Origin: Lates calcarifer
Lineage: Eukaryota > Chordata > Actinopteri > Centropomidae
Length of the DNA stretch: 64,000 nt
Direction of reading: 5' to 3'
NCBI RefSeq assembly: GCF_001640805.2
Contig: NC_066844.1
Span: 14,747,543-14,811,542 of the forward strand
Shown here one piece after another: positions 25,101 through 35,668 of the stretch; the stretch's first letter is position 1, and every line of letters begins with the position of its first letter. Position numbers and translations under genes: made by a program. The notes beneath the pieces are model-generated. The model did not search any database and was not told the DNA's origin. It saw only the letters and a list, made by a program, of their open reading frames with translations.

Positions 25101-25896
25101 TTTACCCCCAGCGATACAAACAGCCAAACTGGCTGTCGGTCTGAGGCAGCCTGGCCATGAACCAAACACACCACTTCATCACTGGCATCATCTGTCCTGC
25201 AGCAGGGTACTTGACATGATCCAGTCTAACTTTATTCACTGTATGCTCCACAAACACAAATAAAGAAAAACATTTTTTGTAGTCATATTATCATCAAATT
25301 AGGATCACCTTATGGTCAAATAATATTTTGTCATATGCTGCACTGCTCATGACCACAAGTGTATGGGTGTAATTTGTACAGTGTTAGTACCTTGCTCTTT
25401 GATTTGTCTGATCTGCCTCACGGTCTCCTTGAGGATGGCACATTTGTCAGGTTTGACGTTGAAGCTGTCGATGTTGGAGAGGTTGGCAGAGATGAGCTCG
25501 GCCAGCTCCTCGATGTACTTGGTCTCCTGTTCTCTCCGACGCTTGTCACACCTGCCGGGGCACCGAGGGGATTAGACATGTTGCCACGGCAACCTCACCT
25601 TCCTATGCCCCGACCGTATGGCCGGGGCTCTAAAGCTTTAGTTATTTTGCTAGCAGCAGACAAACGTTTGCGCCAGGGAGATAGGGATGTTTGCATGAGG
25701 CCAGGAGGAAGGAAGTGACCTGATGCACTTGCTGACATTCACACCAAAAACAACAGCAGCCAAAGTGGACTGTTATATGAACAACACTTAACAGATTTTA
25801 CAGCACTCACCCTAAGCCTGGTGTGTCACAGGTGGACAATTTACGTTTGCGGTCAGGGCACAGCGGCTCCAACGAGTTGTCTCCTACGCCACTCAT
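16104..25896 (-). CDS. ncoa3: ncoa3, nuclear receptor coactivator 3 (p160/SRC-3)
   Basis: A p160 coactivator that binds ligand-loaded nuclear receptors through LXXLL helices and recruits CBP/p300. 21 coding exons give 1540 aa, with reading phase consistent at every junction. Order: [11 protein letters not shown] start, bHLH about residues 29-82, PAS region about 105-370, a Met-Asn-Gln-rich repeat 427-480, LXXLL boxes LLQLL 687-691, LHKLL 763-767 and LHYLL 822-826, the CBP-binding AD1 helices about 1120-1156 ([21 protein letters not shown]), then a Gln/Met/Gly-rich tail ending GPDQKYC. NCOA3 rather than NCOA1 or NCOA2 is supported by the N-terminus, the C-terminus PDQKYC and the zmynd8 neighbour. 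Human NCOA3 is about 1424 aa; extra length lies in low-complexity regions. One junction (exon 11) needs an unusual acceptor. Confidence 0.95.
16238..16436 (-). CDS. ncoa3: ncoa3 coding exon 20
   Basis: Residues about 1471-1537. Gln-rich start ([11 protein letters not shown]), then a Met/Gly-rich run ending MPMGPDQ. Donor GTAATA, acceptor TTCTTCCAG. Confidence 0.92.
16553..16745 (-). CDS. ncoa3: ncoa3 coding exon 19
   Basis: Residues about 1407-1470, including [10 protein letters not shown] and [12 protein letters not shown], matching the MKGWPSGN region of human NCOA3. Donor GTATGT. Confidence 0.92.
16842..17085 (-). CDS. ncoa3: ncoa3 coding exon 18 (Gln-tract region)
   Basis: Residues about 1326-1406. 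[14 protein letters not shown] leads into a short Met/Gln stretch, then [11 protein letters not shown]. The human counterpart carries a long polyglutamine tract here; this copy has only four Gln in a row. Confidence 0.93.
17193..17327 (-). CDS. ncoa3: ncoa3 coding exon 17
   Basis: 45 codons, residues 1281-1325, phase 0 at both ends. [16 protein letters not shown] is followed by a tandem PGMQ repeat. Confidence 0.92.
17514..17873 (-). CDS. ncoa3: ncoa3 coding exon 16
   Basis: 120 codons, residues 1161-1280, phase 0 at both ends. Includes [21 protein letters not shown], and the conserved end [20 protein letters not shown], the usual NCOA3 order. Confidence 0.93.
18114..18285 (-). CDS. ncoa3: ncoa3 coding exon 15 (CBP/p300-binding AD1)
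   Basis: Residues about 1103-1160. [14 protein letters not shown] and [14 protein letters not shown] are the amphipathic helices that in p160 proteins fold together with the CBP/p300 NCBD domain. Confidence 0.95.
18425..18542 (-). CDS. ncoa3: ncoa3 coding exon 14
   Basis: Residues about 1064-1102, [15 protein letters not shown] through [12 protein letters not shown]. Joins in phase to exons 13 and 15. Confidence 0.9.
18663..18875 (-). CDS. ncoa3: ncoa3 coding exon 13
   Basis: Residues about 993-1063, Gly/Met/Pro-rich with [20 protein letters not shown], matching the RSNSIPGARPVLQQQ segment of human NCOA3. Donor GTATGT, acceptor TTGTTCAG. Confidence 0.92.
19100..19339 (-). CDS. ncoa3: ncoa3 coding exon 12
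   Basis: Residues about 913-992. [11 protein letters not shown] corresponds to the human YNRAVSLDSP segment. Contains a SUMO-type VKQE. The acceptor lies in a TG-rich tract. Confidence 0.9.
19503..19620 (-). CDS. ncoa3: ncoa3 coding exon 11 (acceptor uncertain)
   Basis: [12 protein letters not shown] matches the human LDNLDAILGDLTS segment. The strong acceptor TCTCTGTTCAG seven bases earlier (exon start 19627) puts the following sequence out of frame with exon 10 and reaches a stop inside the exon. The start at 19620 (after TGGAG) keeps frame with both neighbours. Either the weak acceptor is used or one base is wrong. Confidence 0.7.
19724..20688 (-). CDS. ncoa3: ncoa3 coding exon 10 (receptor-interaction domain)
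   Basis: The largest exon, residues 552-873. Carries the three LXXLL boxes: LLQLL (20270-20284), LHKLL (20042-20056) and LHYLL (19865-19879), each in p160-typical context ([20 protein letters not shown]). Ends with VKLEPSDE, a SUMO consensus. Donor GTAAGT. Confidence 0.96.
20809..21368 (-). CDS. ncoa3: ncoa3 coding exon 9 (Met-Asn-Gln repeat)
   Basis: Residues 365-551. Begins [12 protein letters not shown] like human REQNGYRPNPNP. Then comes a low-complexity block of MNQ/MNP triplets (21023-21184), a His/Gln run, a Gly run, and the conserved [11 protein letters not shown] end. Confidence 0.94.
21502..21649 (-). CDS. ncoa3: ncoa3 coding exon 8
   Basis: Residues about 316-365. [19 protein letters not shown] and [14 protein letters not shown] belong to the p160 PAS-B region. 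Confidence 0.94.
22409..22552 (-). CDS. ncoa3: ncoa3 coding exon 7
   Basis: Residues about 268-315. [16 protein letters not shown] and [10 protein letters not shown] match human MRPGFEDIIRRCIQRF and SWSQKRHYQE. Confidence 0.95.
22926..23012 (-). CDS. ncoa3: ncoa3 coding exon 6
   Basis: Residues about 239-267. [13 protein letters not shown] and [10 protein letters not shown] are conserved PAS-B start sequence. Donor GTAAGT. Confidence 0.95.
23312..23503 (-). CDS. ncoa3: ncoa3 coding exon 5
   Basis: Residues about 175-238. [12 protein letters not shown] and [20 protein letters not shown] are p160 hallmarks. The acceptor follows a long T run. Confidence 0.96.
23680..23854 (-). CDS. ncoa3: ncoa3 coding exon 4 (PAS-A)
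   Basis: Residues 117-174. [20 protein letters not shown] and [12 protein letters not shown] form the PAS-A core. Confidence 0.96.
24065..24165 (-). CDS. ncoa3: ncoa3 coding exon 3
   Basis: Residues about 83-116. [19 protein letters not shown] and LGPLLLQ are nearly identical to human NCOA3. Acceptor TGTCTTTAG. Confidence 0.95.
24380..24396 (+). promoter_or_regulatory. CTCF-like motif in ncoa3 intron
   Basis: GCCACCAGATGGCAGCA is a near-ideal CTCF core in the 1.2 kb intron between coding exons 3 and 2. Motif match only. Confidence 0.45.
25391..25551 (-). CDS. ncoa3: ncoa3 coding exon 2 (bHLH)
   Basis: Residues about 29-82. [18 protein letters not shown] and [18 protein letters not shown] are the p160 bHLH. 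Acceptor CGGCAG, donor GTACTA. Confidence 0.97.
25811..25896 (-). CDS. ncoa3: ncoa3 coding exon 1 (start codon)
   Basis: ATG at 25896-25894 starts [20 protein letters not shown], matching the human [20 protein letters not shown] start. The exon begins at 25915 after TGCTTTCAG, with 19 bases of leader. Donor GTGAGT. Confidence 0.95.
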
Positions 25897-27568
25897 CTTC
25901 AACACATATCAGCACCTGAAAGCACACAGCCTCACATCATATACACATACAGGGAGTGCTACACGATCAGAGGGAATGAACTGAGAGCGTGGTTTTATAT
26001 GCTTGTATGTGTGTGGTACAATCTAATGAAAGGATAAGTGCGGATTGGAAAGTGCCCTCAGCTGTCAGTTTGACAAGTTCACTCTGAAATTACTCTAAAT
26101 TCAGGCAAACCTTGAAAGCTTAGTGTCAAGTTAAGGAAAAAAAAAAAAAAAAATCCCCAAGCTATTGAGGTTATAAATGAAGTGACTTCCAGGGGAAGGG
26201 GAGATAGTAGATTTCTACAGATTTATGAGTGTAGACTATCCAGTTAGTAAAGCAGCCTTGGTTCCTTCTTAGTGTTTGATGGGAGTGAAATCTCATCTGT
26301 TCCACTGCGAGGAGCGACTGATGATGATGTAGTGATTTGGAGCCTCGGGGGAGATGGGTCATCCTGCGTTCAGCCAGCCTGCCCGCTAGAATGATACCAC
26401 TCTGCTAGCAGCGGCAACACACGTACACACTCCGTATACAAAAGTGTTTCCAGTACACTTGCATGCTCAGGCATGTCATGGCACAGTCTGTGAGAGAGAT
26501 GAGTGCTAGTAGCTACTGTCCCAGGAAGGCACATATTCACCAGTCTGCCTCTTTGTCGAAGTGCGTGGGACTACATGAGCAAAAAATACACACTGCTCAG
26601 GCTTGTGTAGCCTAGAAACAATCCAGGCGAGGCTCCACAGCATTTTCCAGGGACTAGTAAGAATTACCCCTCTTCTGCATTCTCTTTACTCTGAGTTCTC
26701 CAACCTAGCCTACATCCGTTCTTTCTTCCAATAGGTTTTAACTGCTGTTTCCCCCCATACCATCCTCAGACAGCCCCTCCCTTCTCTCCCTCCCTGGCTG
26801 TAGCAGTACTGGGCTGGGGACCCTGCCCTTGTTTTCTTGCTCTGGCATTGCCCTGTGTCTGACCCCCTCAGAGTTCACGGCAGAGGAAACCTCTGTGGCC
26901 AGCCTCTAAGGTCACAGCGCTTTCCTATTCCCACCCAGAAACACAGACAAAGCTGTAGCGTGCGGCTGTTCAACCAGATTGTTCTACTCTACAAGTCTAT
27001 CCTGGACTTTGTGTCTGCATGTGTGTATGTACACACGCGAGTGCTCTTAAACACAGAGTGAGCTCATTCCAGAGTGGAAAACTGTAGAACGGATGAGAAC
27101 CATTATGCAACTCCTGTTCCACAACAGCAGGCTAGGACATGCAGTCCAGTCACCCACCACCACTGCTACTAATACTACTACTACTACTAGAAGAGCACCA
27201 AGTCTCAGACACGCACTCTGTGCCATAAATCTGCATCGCATGCTTCTTGTCTGTCTACCTTTCAGCACCCCTCTCTCTGCCTGCCCTGCTCCGGCTGTGA
27301 CTCTCAGTAACTCTCATTGCCGCCCCCCCTTCTTCCTTCCTTCCTGGTTTCTGTCCTAAGGCTCACCTCTGCAGCAGTGGAGAAAGATGACATCAGCCCT
27401 CAGTCAGCCTCACATCCTGAAACAGACAAACAGCAGAACTGGGGGCTGCTGGGACCCTTTCTGAGAACAGGGAAGGCACAGCGGGGTAGTAGGCTTTCTA
27501 CTCTGGTTATCAGGAGGCGGTGCTGAAAACCAGAGTAAATGTTACCAGGTTTCAACACTGAAATACAA

Positions 27569-27601
27569 TTTTATTAAAAATAAAATAAAATAAAATAAAA
27601 T
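27569..27601. repeat. (TAAAA)n repeat
   Basis: About five TAAAA units. A similar run lies at 29067-29090. Confidence 0.8.
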
Positions 27602-30600
27602 TTAAAAAGCCCCGCTGGTTGTTTTTGTTACAAACTATATTCTCATGGAGTTTAGACAACTCCAAGACACAATTTGCTGTGAGTTTTATGTTCACAACAG
27701 TATATTTCATTTGTTCACACGTGTTAAAACTTTGCACACTTATAGAGCAGAGTGAGAGATTGCGAGCAGCAGCCCACCAAAACCACAGATGAGTCTCAAC
27801 AGGCCTGGCAGTATGCCAGTGACCTGAATCAGCTTCATTTGACAATGTGAAACTTGCTCAGGGACAAGATGAGGTGTTGCAAACCATCAGGTTCGCAAAC
27901 AACAGCTGCCAATGTGGGAAATATAATGTCTGACAGTTAAAAATAATATGGTCTGAGCTTTTGGTTGGTATGTATTGTCCACTTGGACTATGGGTGTATG
28001 AATTTTTTTTCTACACCACATGCTCACCTTGGCCAGTACAAGCCCCAGTCAAGCTCCATTCAGGGTCTAGTGGTGCTTCAATGTCTCAACATCTTCTGAA
28101 AGCAGAAAGAAAAATGCATATGTTAATGAACTGTTGTACTCTTTGAATGTCTGGATGTCACAACATGACTCGATACTTGCGCTTCTCTGCTTCCTATGAA
28201 AATAGCATTAGTTCTTCATATGTTTGGCTTTCACAGAAATTCATGGGAAAACTGATTTCTAAAATTGCACAGGAAGCCACAGCACAGAGCATCCTGTTTG
28301 CGTCCTCCCCTCAGCCCGTTCCACTGCGTCATCACTTCCCTTTCCTGGAAATGTGGCCACTCATCCACCCTATTTACATATTCTGTTTATCAGGCTGGTT
28401 CCCTGTTGTCCTGGTTCCTACTCACACCTTGTAGGAGTACTGCCTGCCATCAGATGCTCTCCAGAGCTTAGCTAACTCAGCACTGAAAGACCAAGAAAGT
28501 GTACAATTGACACCACTCTCACAGGTCAGAAAATTCCAGCAAAATATGAAGCTTATGAAAGCTTCAGTAGCAACATATTCATAATCACAGTAAAGAAGGG
28601 CCTCTGGCATTTCATGTTTTCTCACCATAGCAGTTGGTTAAGTTTTCATCACAGCAGCAGAAATGAATCTTTCTTGAGCTTGTCACCAACATCTGTGTAC
28701 AGTTTTTTTCCCCCATTTCAAAACAACAGTCCCAATATTACACTCCAATATAATACGGTTTTGTGTTTTTTTCTATCCACATTTTAATATCATCATTCAA
28801 TATCAAGGGGCCTGTCATAGGGTCCTAACCTACATACTGGGAGGGCCCTCAGTGTTTGGGTACAAATTGCTCCAAAACCACTGACCTTTAGCACCATCAT
28901 CCTACTGCCAAAGATAAGCCTGTCAGATGTTGTTTACTTCATGAAGTCTAATAATAATAACACAGCTCCAAACACAAATTCTTTTGAACTACTGCTATTC
29001 TCTTACATATTTTATTAAAAAAACAAACAGACCAACATAGACTTAATAAGTGTTTCAACTCCTGAAAATAAAATAAAATAAAATAAAAGGTTGCAAATAT
29101 CATGGTGATTGAGGTTTAGCCTCATTATTCTCACTCACAAACATCACTGCTGCCTATACAGGCAGTAGCTACAAGCCTGCTACCTACTCTGCCCACAGTT
29201 GGCATGTGTGTGTGTTTGACAGAGATCCTCCACCACAGACAATTGATCATATCAGTCCTAAACACAGGGCTGCTACTGAGCTAATGCTGCAGCTGAATAA
29301 TTTAACACAGAGAAAGAGGGAAAAGCATTTGCTTTCTGTCAACTGTCCAAACACACTTTAATAATTCCAGGTCGACATTTCCTAACATCAAAACAACAAA
29401 TCAAGAATTCACAGAAACCAGAGTGAGACAGCAACATGCGAATGTTATTTTTCAAGCCTTAACTTGAGAATTAACTTTCCTCTCTACCCTTATTTACTTA
29501 TAAAGACAGGTAGAAGCCACACACCACACATGCACATGTAGCTTCTTGAGGTGAAATGCAATTCAGACAGTGAGATGTAAGCATGAATCGAATGAAAGCG
29601 GACTGCAGGAGGTGGAGGAGGAGTCAAGGCAGACTAAGTAGAATAAAGAGGGGGAGGTGGAAGGGAAAGAGGGAGGGGGAGGGGAGAAGAGAGGTGACAC
29701 ATTGCATGCAGTTAAAATAGTGCTAGATATCATTCAGAAAAATTTAGACACTGGTAAGTGTCAAATAATTATGCCAATTATTTGACTTTGATACAATTTC
29801 TTACCTAAACTTCTTCAATGCCTTTTTATTCTAAAACAGAGTGTTGAATCCAAGTTGAAAGTCACATGCTGCTTTACAGTAAAAAGAATAAGGAGATAGA
29901 GTTTTGCAACATGAAAATACTTTTTATTACTATTATCATTATTTATTTTGATGAGGAAAAAAAATCAAGTTCTCATTTTCAGTGCATTGCCAACACCAGA
30001 AAATTGGATTGCAAACGATAGGAAGCAGTAAAGCTAAACAAAAAAGGTGTGAAACAAAAAGTTATATGTGTCTCATGCTGACTGGTGTTCATGCATCACT
30101 GAAGCCGTAGGACGTGAAGCTGTTGCTAGTCAGGTCTGTTTTAGAGTTAGTTAGACTGTCAAGCCAGTTTGGCTGAAAAATATTTGCAAGGGGAACCTGC
30201 TGCTCAGAGGAACTTAAATCAGGGAAGTCTACAGTAGGTTAAGTCTGTAGTGCAATAGTTATGTCCTATTAATTATTATCTTTTCTGTTTTTAACAAACA
30301 GCCACATTATTGATTTGGAAATAACTTTATTGTGACATTGAAATGCTGGTTCTGATTTGCAGATAGGATCAGTGTCTTTGTGGTAAAGTGGTGAACATTG
30401 TCACACAGCTCACAGAAAGTTTTGCAGTTGGCAGTGCTCATTCAAAATGTGTTATGACACTACCCTTGTAACAATCACAACAATGAGATACCCAAATTGA
30501 CATCTGATGTAACTTGGTGCACTTGTATGCTACACACTTTGTTAACAGATAATAGTTCTGTTTTTCACATTGACTGTGTTTCTTTTAACTTGTGAGTAAA

Positions 30601-33600
30601 TGAACTTTGACCATGAATTGACTCGTTCAGCTGGTCAAAAGTAATGGTGAGTGGTGAAGGGACAGACGCAATCTTCTGTATTACTTAACCCCTCTGACTG
30701 TGAGGTCTTTACTTCTAAAGCATCTTCTAAACTACCTGCCAACACTGCAACCACTACCATAACAATCATGTGTTACAAAACATCACCACTGGCTTGATTA
30801 TCTTAGGAGGATATAAGTGTTGCATGCCTCAAAACTCGAATCAGGCATGACTTCACTCATAATGAGGTAATAAAGGGGGCACAGTGAGAAACTCCAAAGA
30901 TCTGTCCAGAGTACTTCTGGAAACATCAGACTACAGACTTGTGTTGTTTTTCCTGTATGCCTAGCAGGTATAAGCCAGAGAGCCAATCACCTTTGTGGAT
31001 CTCTAACCTATTCTCTTACAGATGTGAGACTGATGAGATTACTCAGGACTGAATGATATAGCATTTTTCTGCACTCTGTACTATGAAATATTACAGTTAT
31101 TATCATGAAAATCTATTATTTTGATATAAAGGCATTTGGCTAAAGGCCAGAATAGCATCAGTGTCAGTCAGTCAGTACCAAAATAGTGAGGAGGACATTC
31201 CTGCTTAGCCTGAAATAAAGCCTGCAATCTGAGCACCCTGAGACAAAGAGTGGCGGGCCCAACAATAAACACTGACCCACCCAAAACAAAGAGCAGACAG
31301 ACTGGGACCACATACACACAATTATAGACCCCAAAAAACACACCCAAAACACATGTACCAAAACTGTCCTTCTTATAACTGCGTATGTGAGAGAGATGGA
31401 GTGAGAGATGGAGGGGTTAAACTGCTCGAAGTTTGAGGGTTTTGAGAAAAAATAAATAAATAAATCAACACTGTAAAATACTGAATACAATAATGTATTT
31501 CTTTCTTTTCTTTCTTTCACATGATCCACTAGAAGCATTTAGTATCATTTCTCAACTGCACTCAAACATACATACACACACACACACACCACAGAGGAAA
31601 GGTAATAAAGTAACAAAAGGTGTCCACTAGAGTTTGGGACATCAAGTGCAAAAAGGAAACAAAAGGACAGAACGACTTCCTGTTTTTCTTCAAAGAACCT
31701 CTCCACCTCCTGCTGAGCACGCAACAAACTATACACTGGGTGCAATTGGAGCTCGCAAAGACTGGGTCCTCTTGGACTTCAGTCATGAAGAAAATTAAAT
31801 GTTCATTAAAACCAAAATGAAAGGAAAAATAAAACTTAAAATGTTTTATGGTTTAAAGTATACTGTATATTTGGATCAAACATGTAATTTTCCAAAATAC
31901 ACTTGGAGTATGGACTCTGGTTCTTGTTGCGCTTCACAAACTGCATCAGGATTAGGCATTAACAGGAAAGACAGGTGGGGGAGTGGATACCTCTGCCGAT
32001 GATGTCCGGTCTGGGCTGGGCCTTTCAGGGCCGGGGACAGGTGTAACAGGCACCACAGCATTTTTCTTGAGGATTAAAACAATCAATAGCTCTCTTCATT
32101 TTGAATTACTAGTATGTCTTAAGGTAGTGATGACACTTGAAGAGAACCACAGGGTGCAATTTCACAAATACACATGCCTTATTTTTTATCAGGGTCAGAG
32201 CTAATCAGAGGCAGGGTAGGGGCAGGTTTTTGCAAAATGCAGATGGGAAAAAAAAAAAAAAAAAACTACATACATACACACAGACAGACCAGCTCAATCT
32301 CACATACACTGCTGCGACCAATGAAAAAGTTTAGTCTCACTCACTCACACTGGAAGCCTGCATGTATGAAGAAAAAAAAACACAAGGCTCCTTGGAGATC
32401 CAGTACCCACAAGCAAAACGGACCGTTGTAATGCGAGCTACAGTTAAGTCCTCAGTCTACAATATAGGATGGAATGCCTTTATAACTGATTTGATGTATT
32501 AAAGGCTTGAGTTGTCTATTACACCCCACTTGTTTCCAAGTTGCACTAAATAAAATACTGTCCAGCAACAAGTAGTTGATAAGAAGCATGTTGTGGAGCT
32601 TGTTAACAATGTGCAACCAAATTAATCTTGTGCAACTGCTAAACGAATCTCAATAAAGCACAACCTTTTCACCATCGATCTGAGTCTGTCAGTGGTGCAT
32701 TGTATAATGTGCAAGTGAAACAGTGTAAAGTCTGGCTTGTATTTGTCCTTGGAAGTAGGTTAGTTCTGTAGTTAGCCAGCTGTCATGATCCACCTTTGAG
32801 GCCCTGACAAAGAGGTGTTGTCTACATTTCAGTAAGTGAGCCCCCTAACGGTGACATATATGTGACAAATAGGTATTAGGGTATTAGGGATGGGCATTTC
32901 AAGCAAAAATACAATTCGGTAATCACTGAGAACTATTTGACCATTATTCAAAGAACCCCCTGCATTGCAGATGAACAGATAATGAAATCTAAAGAAAAGA
33001 GCCTTATGACAAAAACCCCACAGTATCTGATATGTGGAAACTTTCATCACCATGTCTTCACTCCGCTAAGCTAATCATTTTACCCTTGCTAGATGGCAGG
33101 AAAAACAAGGGAGCCATGGATGGCAGTACTGCTCTTGCTTCATATAATTTAGAACCAAATTTCACTTTGTGCAGCAGCCATCTATCATCTTGACATTTTG
33201 GGGATTCCCCCATAATTTTGAGGGAAGATGACTTCCAGAAGCAAACATTTTTCAGAGTGGAATGCACCACTGTTGGTGGTAAATATTGCTTATTAGCTGT
33301 TTTCCTGCCATCTTCACACATGATTTTAATGAAACATGGGCTATTGGGACTAAGCTGGAGTCAGGGGGTTTGATGGCAAGATGGGAGAGTGCCGCCACAT
33401 ATTGAGATTCAATGGTGGGGATGAGGAGGACATATGTCAAGCATGTGTGTACAAGTGTGGATTTTGAAAAAGTGAAGCTGTAAATTGTTCAGAGAAAGCC
33501 TCCATTTAGGAGCCGAGGCAGCTGCGAAATTCCAGCAAAGCTTAGAAACCAGCCTGAAAACACCCTTCATTTATCTGTAGAGAATCTGGCGGAAAAGCAA

Positions 33601-35299
33601 GATGTTTCTGTCACTTTACTCCTTTGTGCATTTTTAATGTGAAGGTCTTTTCAAACCAAGTCTGAGTTGTAAATTGACACTGGCAAAGATAAAACAAATA
33701 CAAATCCAAAATTGTTTCATGTCTCTCTTACCAAATTCACTCACTTAAATAACTCTTTCAGACGAAAAGCCTCAACAACCACGACTGATTTAGAGTTAAT
33801 ATTAAAGTCACACAGGGAGGAGTTCATGGTGGAATAAAGCACACCTTTCAAGACCGTGGTGGTGACGCAAATGTGAGAGGACAGGGAGGTGGAGTTGAGA
33901 GAACAGACAGAAACACACCCACACAGAAGCTTACTGAAGTTTGTGAGGCATTTCAGAAAAGCATCAATAACAACATGAAGCCTCAGTCTTTAAAGAATCC
34001 AACATGAAGGTTTAATTCAATTGATAAATCAAAGCCTAAAATATGTGAAAAACACAAATGTGTAAAAGGTCAGCTATGCTCTACAATAACAATGATCTAA
34101 GTCAGACACAATCTTTGCAGATGAAAAATAAATGTGGGGAGAATTATCAACAAACACCACTAAACCCATCTGTCACTCATTTACAGTGACTGCAAAACAA
34201 CATATTGTGTTGACATAATTTATATTAGAAATTTCCTCATATGCGAAATTCACAAATACACACAAAAAACAGGCAATGAGTAAAAAACACAAAGCAGCCA
34301 TTTGTTCTAGCAGCTTTTTCCTACTGTGCTGAATGTGCTGAGGGAGAGAAGGTAGTTCAAAGTAGAGGGAAAACTGCCTTCATAGGATTGCTTTCTCCTC
34401 TAGAAAAAAACATCCCCCACCCTCGCCCAACGCACACAACATAGACAGAGCTCAGACAGGCCGTGTGTGCATCTCCCCATTTTTCTCACACAAACTGCAA
34501 CGTGTAGAAAAACCAGGGAAAATAAATGAAGGTGGAAACAAAGAGATGGCAGATTCCACTGTTTGTGTGTGAGCGTGTGAGTGTGTGTGTGTCACACATG
34601 CATCTACAACTATCCATCATTAATACAGACAAAGACCAGAAAGGAACAGGAAAAGACCCACGCAGGCACAGATTAAACCAACTAACTCATTGCACAGCGC
34701 CACTGTAATGCTGCATCTCTAACAATCCCTTCATTTTCCATAAGCCTGACATGTTGGTGCACACAGCAAGGCGATAAGAGAGGTATCGTCCAGAGGAGAC
34801 CATAGTGACCAAACAAAATGCAGGCGGCTGTGATCACACAGGGCTAATATTATGGAAATGAGTTCATTAATCAATGGCTAAACAGCCTTTTATCTGGGGA
34901 GCCAGAGCTCCAAGGCCTGATCAGCCTTCCATGCTGCCCAGTCTGATAACACACACATCTTCAGTAACAACTGATAGAGATGCAGTGGGAAGACAAATCT
35001 CACAAAGCCACAGATAATTAAGTATGAAGATATGTCAACCATTGTTATTACTTTTGGCAATATTTTTAAATGACCTCATATTGATACAAAGACGGTGCTT
35101 GTATTTAACTTTACTTTTAAGAAGCCGTTTGTGTGTTTGTGAACACGTTTCAACTGTACCCCTTGGTAAAAAGGCAGATATTCATTTTCAGACCGCAGCG
35201 CAGCTCTGGCGATTTTCTCTCTTCCCTTCCTCCCTCCCTCTTGCTCTTGTGTCTTTTTCTCCTCCCTCTCTGTGCTCATTCCCCCCTCCTCCTCCTCCT

Positions 35300-35510
35300 C
35301 CTCCCCCTCTCCCCATCGTCCCTGTTGGATTGGCGGAGTAAACACAGGAAGAGAGCGGGCTCTGTTCCACCACACCAGAGCTGGGCGTTCCTGCAGAGCT
35401 CCTGCGCCGGGGTCAAAAGTTTACTGTGGTTTTCATTTCACCTTTCCTCAGCCAATCACAGCGCCACGCTGCAGTGCCTGAACTCTGACCCCCGCAAAGA
35501 ATTCCACTCA
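35300..35510. promoter_or_regulatory. GC-rich island with CCAAT boxes in ncoa3 intron 1
   Basis: A compositional island in AT-rich intron. It contains CCAAT on the minus strand (in GGATTGGCGG) and on the plus strand (AGCCAATCACAGCGCC). GGGGTCAAAAG and CTGACCCCCGCAAAG resemble nuclear-receptor half-sites. It could be an internal promoter or enhancer. Weak evidence. Confidence 0.25.
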
Positions 35511-35624
35511 AAAGATGGTCTGACGCCAGTTTCACAACTGCACCCCCTCCCATCTCCCATTTTTCCCCTTACTACTCCTTTTCCTTTCTTTCAACTGGCC
35601 AGTTTCATGTGTTGACAGAGCCTA

Positions 35625-35627
<3 letters not shown>

Positions 35628-35658
<31 letters not shown>

Positions 35659-35668
35659 AAAAAAAAAA
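35628..35668. repeat. Poly(A) run
   Basis: 29 A, two T, then ten A on the plus strand, likely a microsatellite or a retroposon tail. No retroposon body is recognised beside it. Confidence 0.9.
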
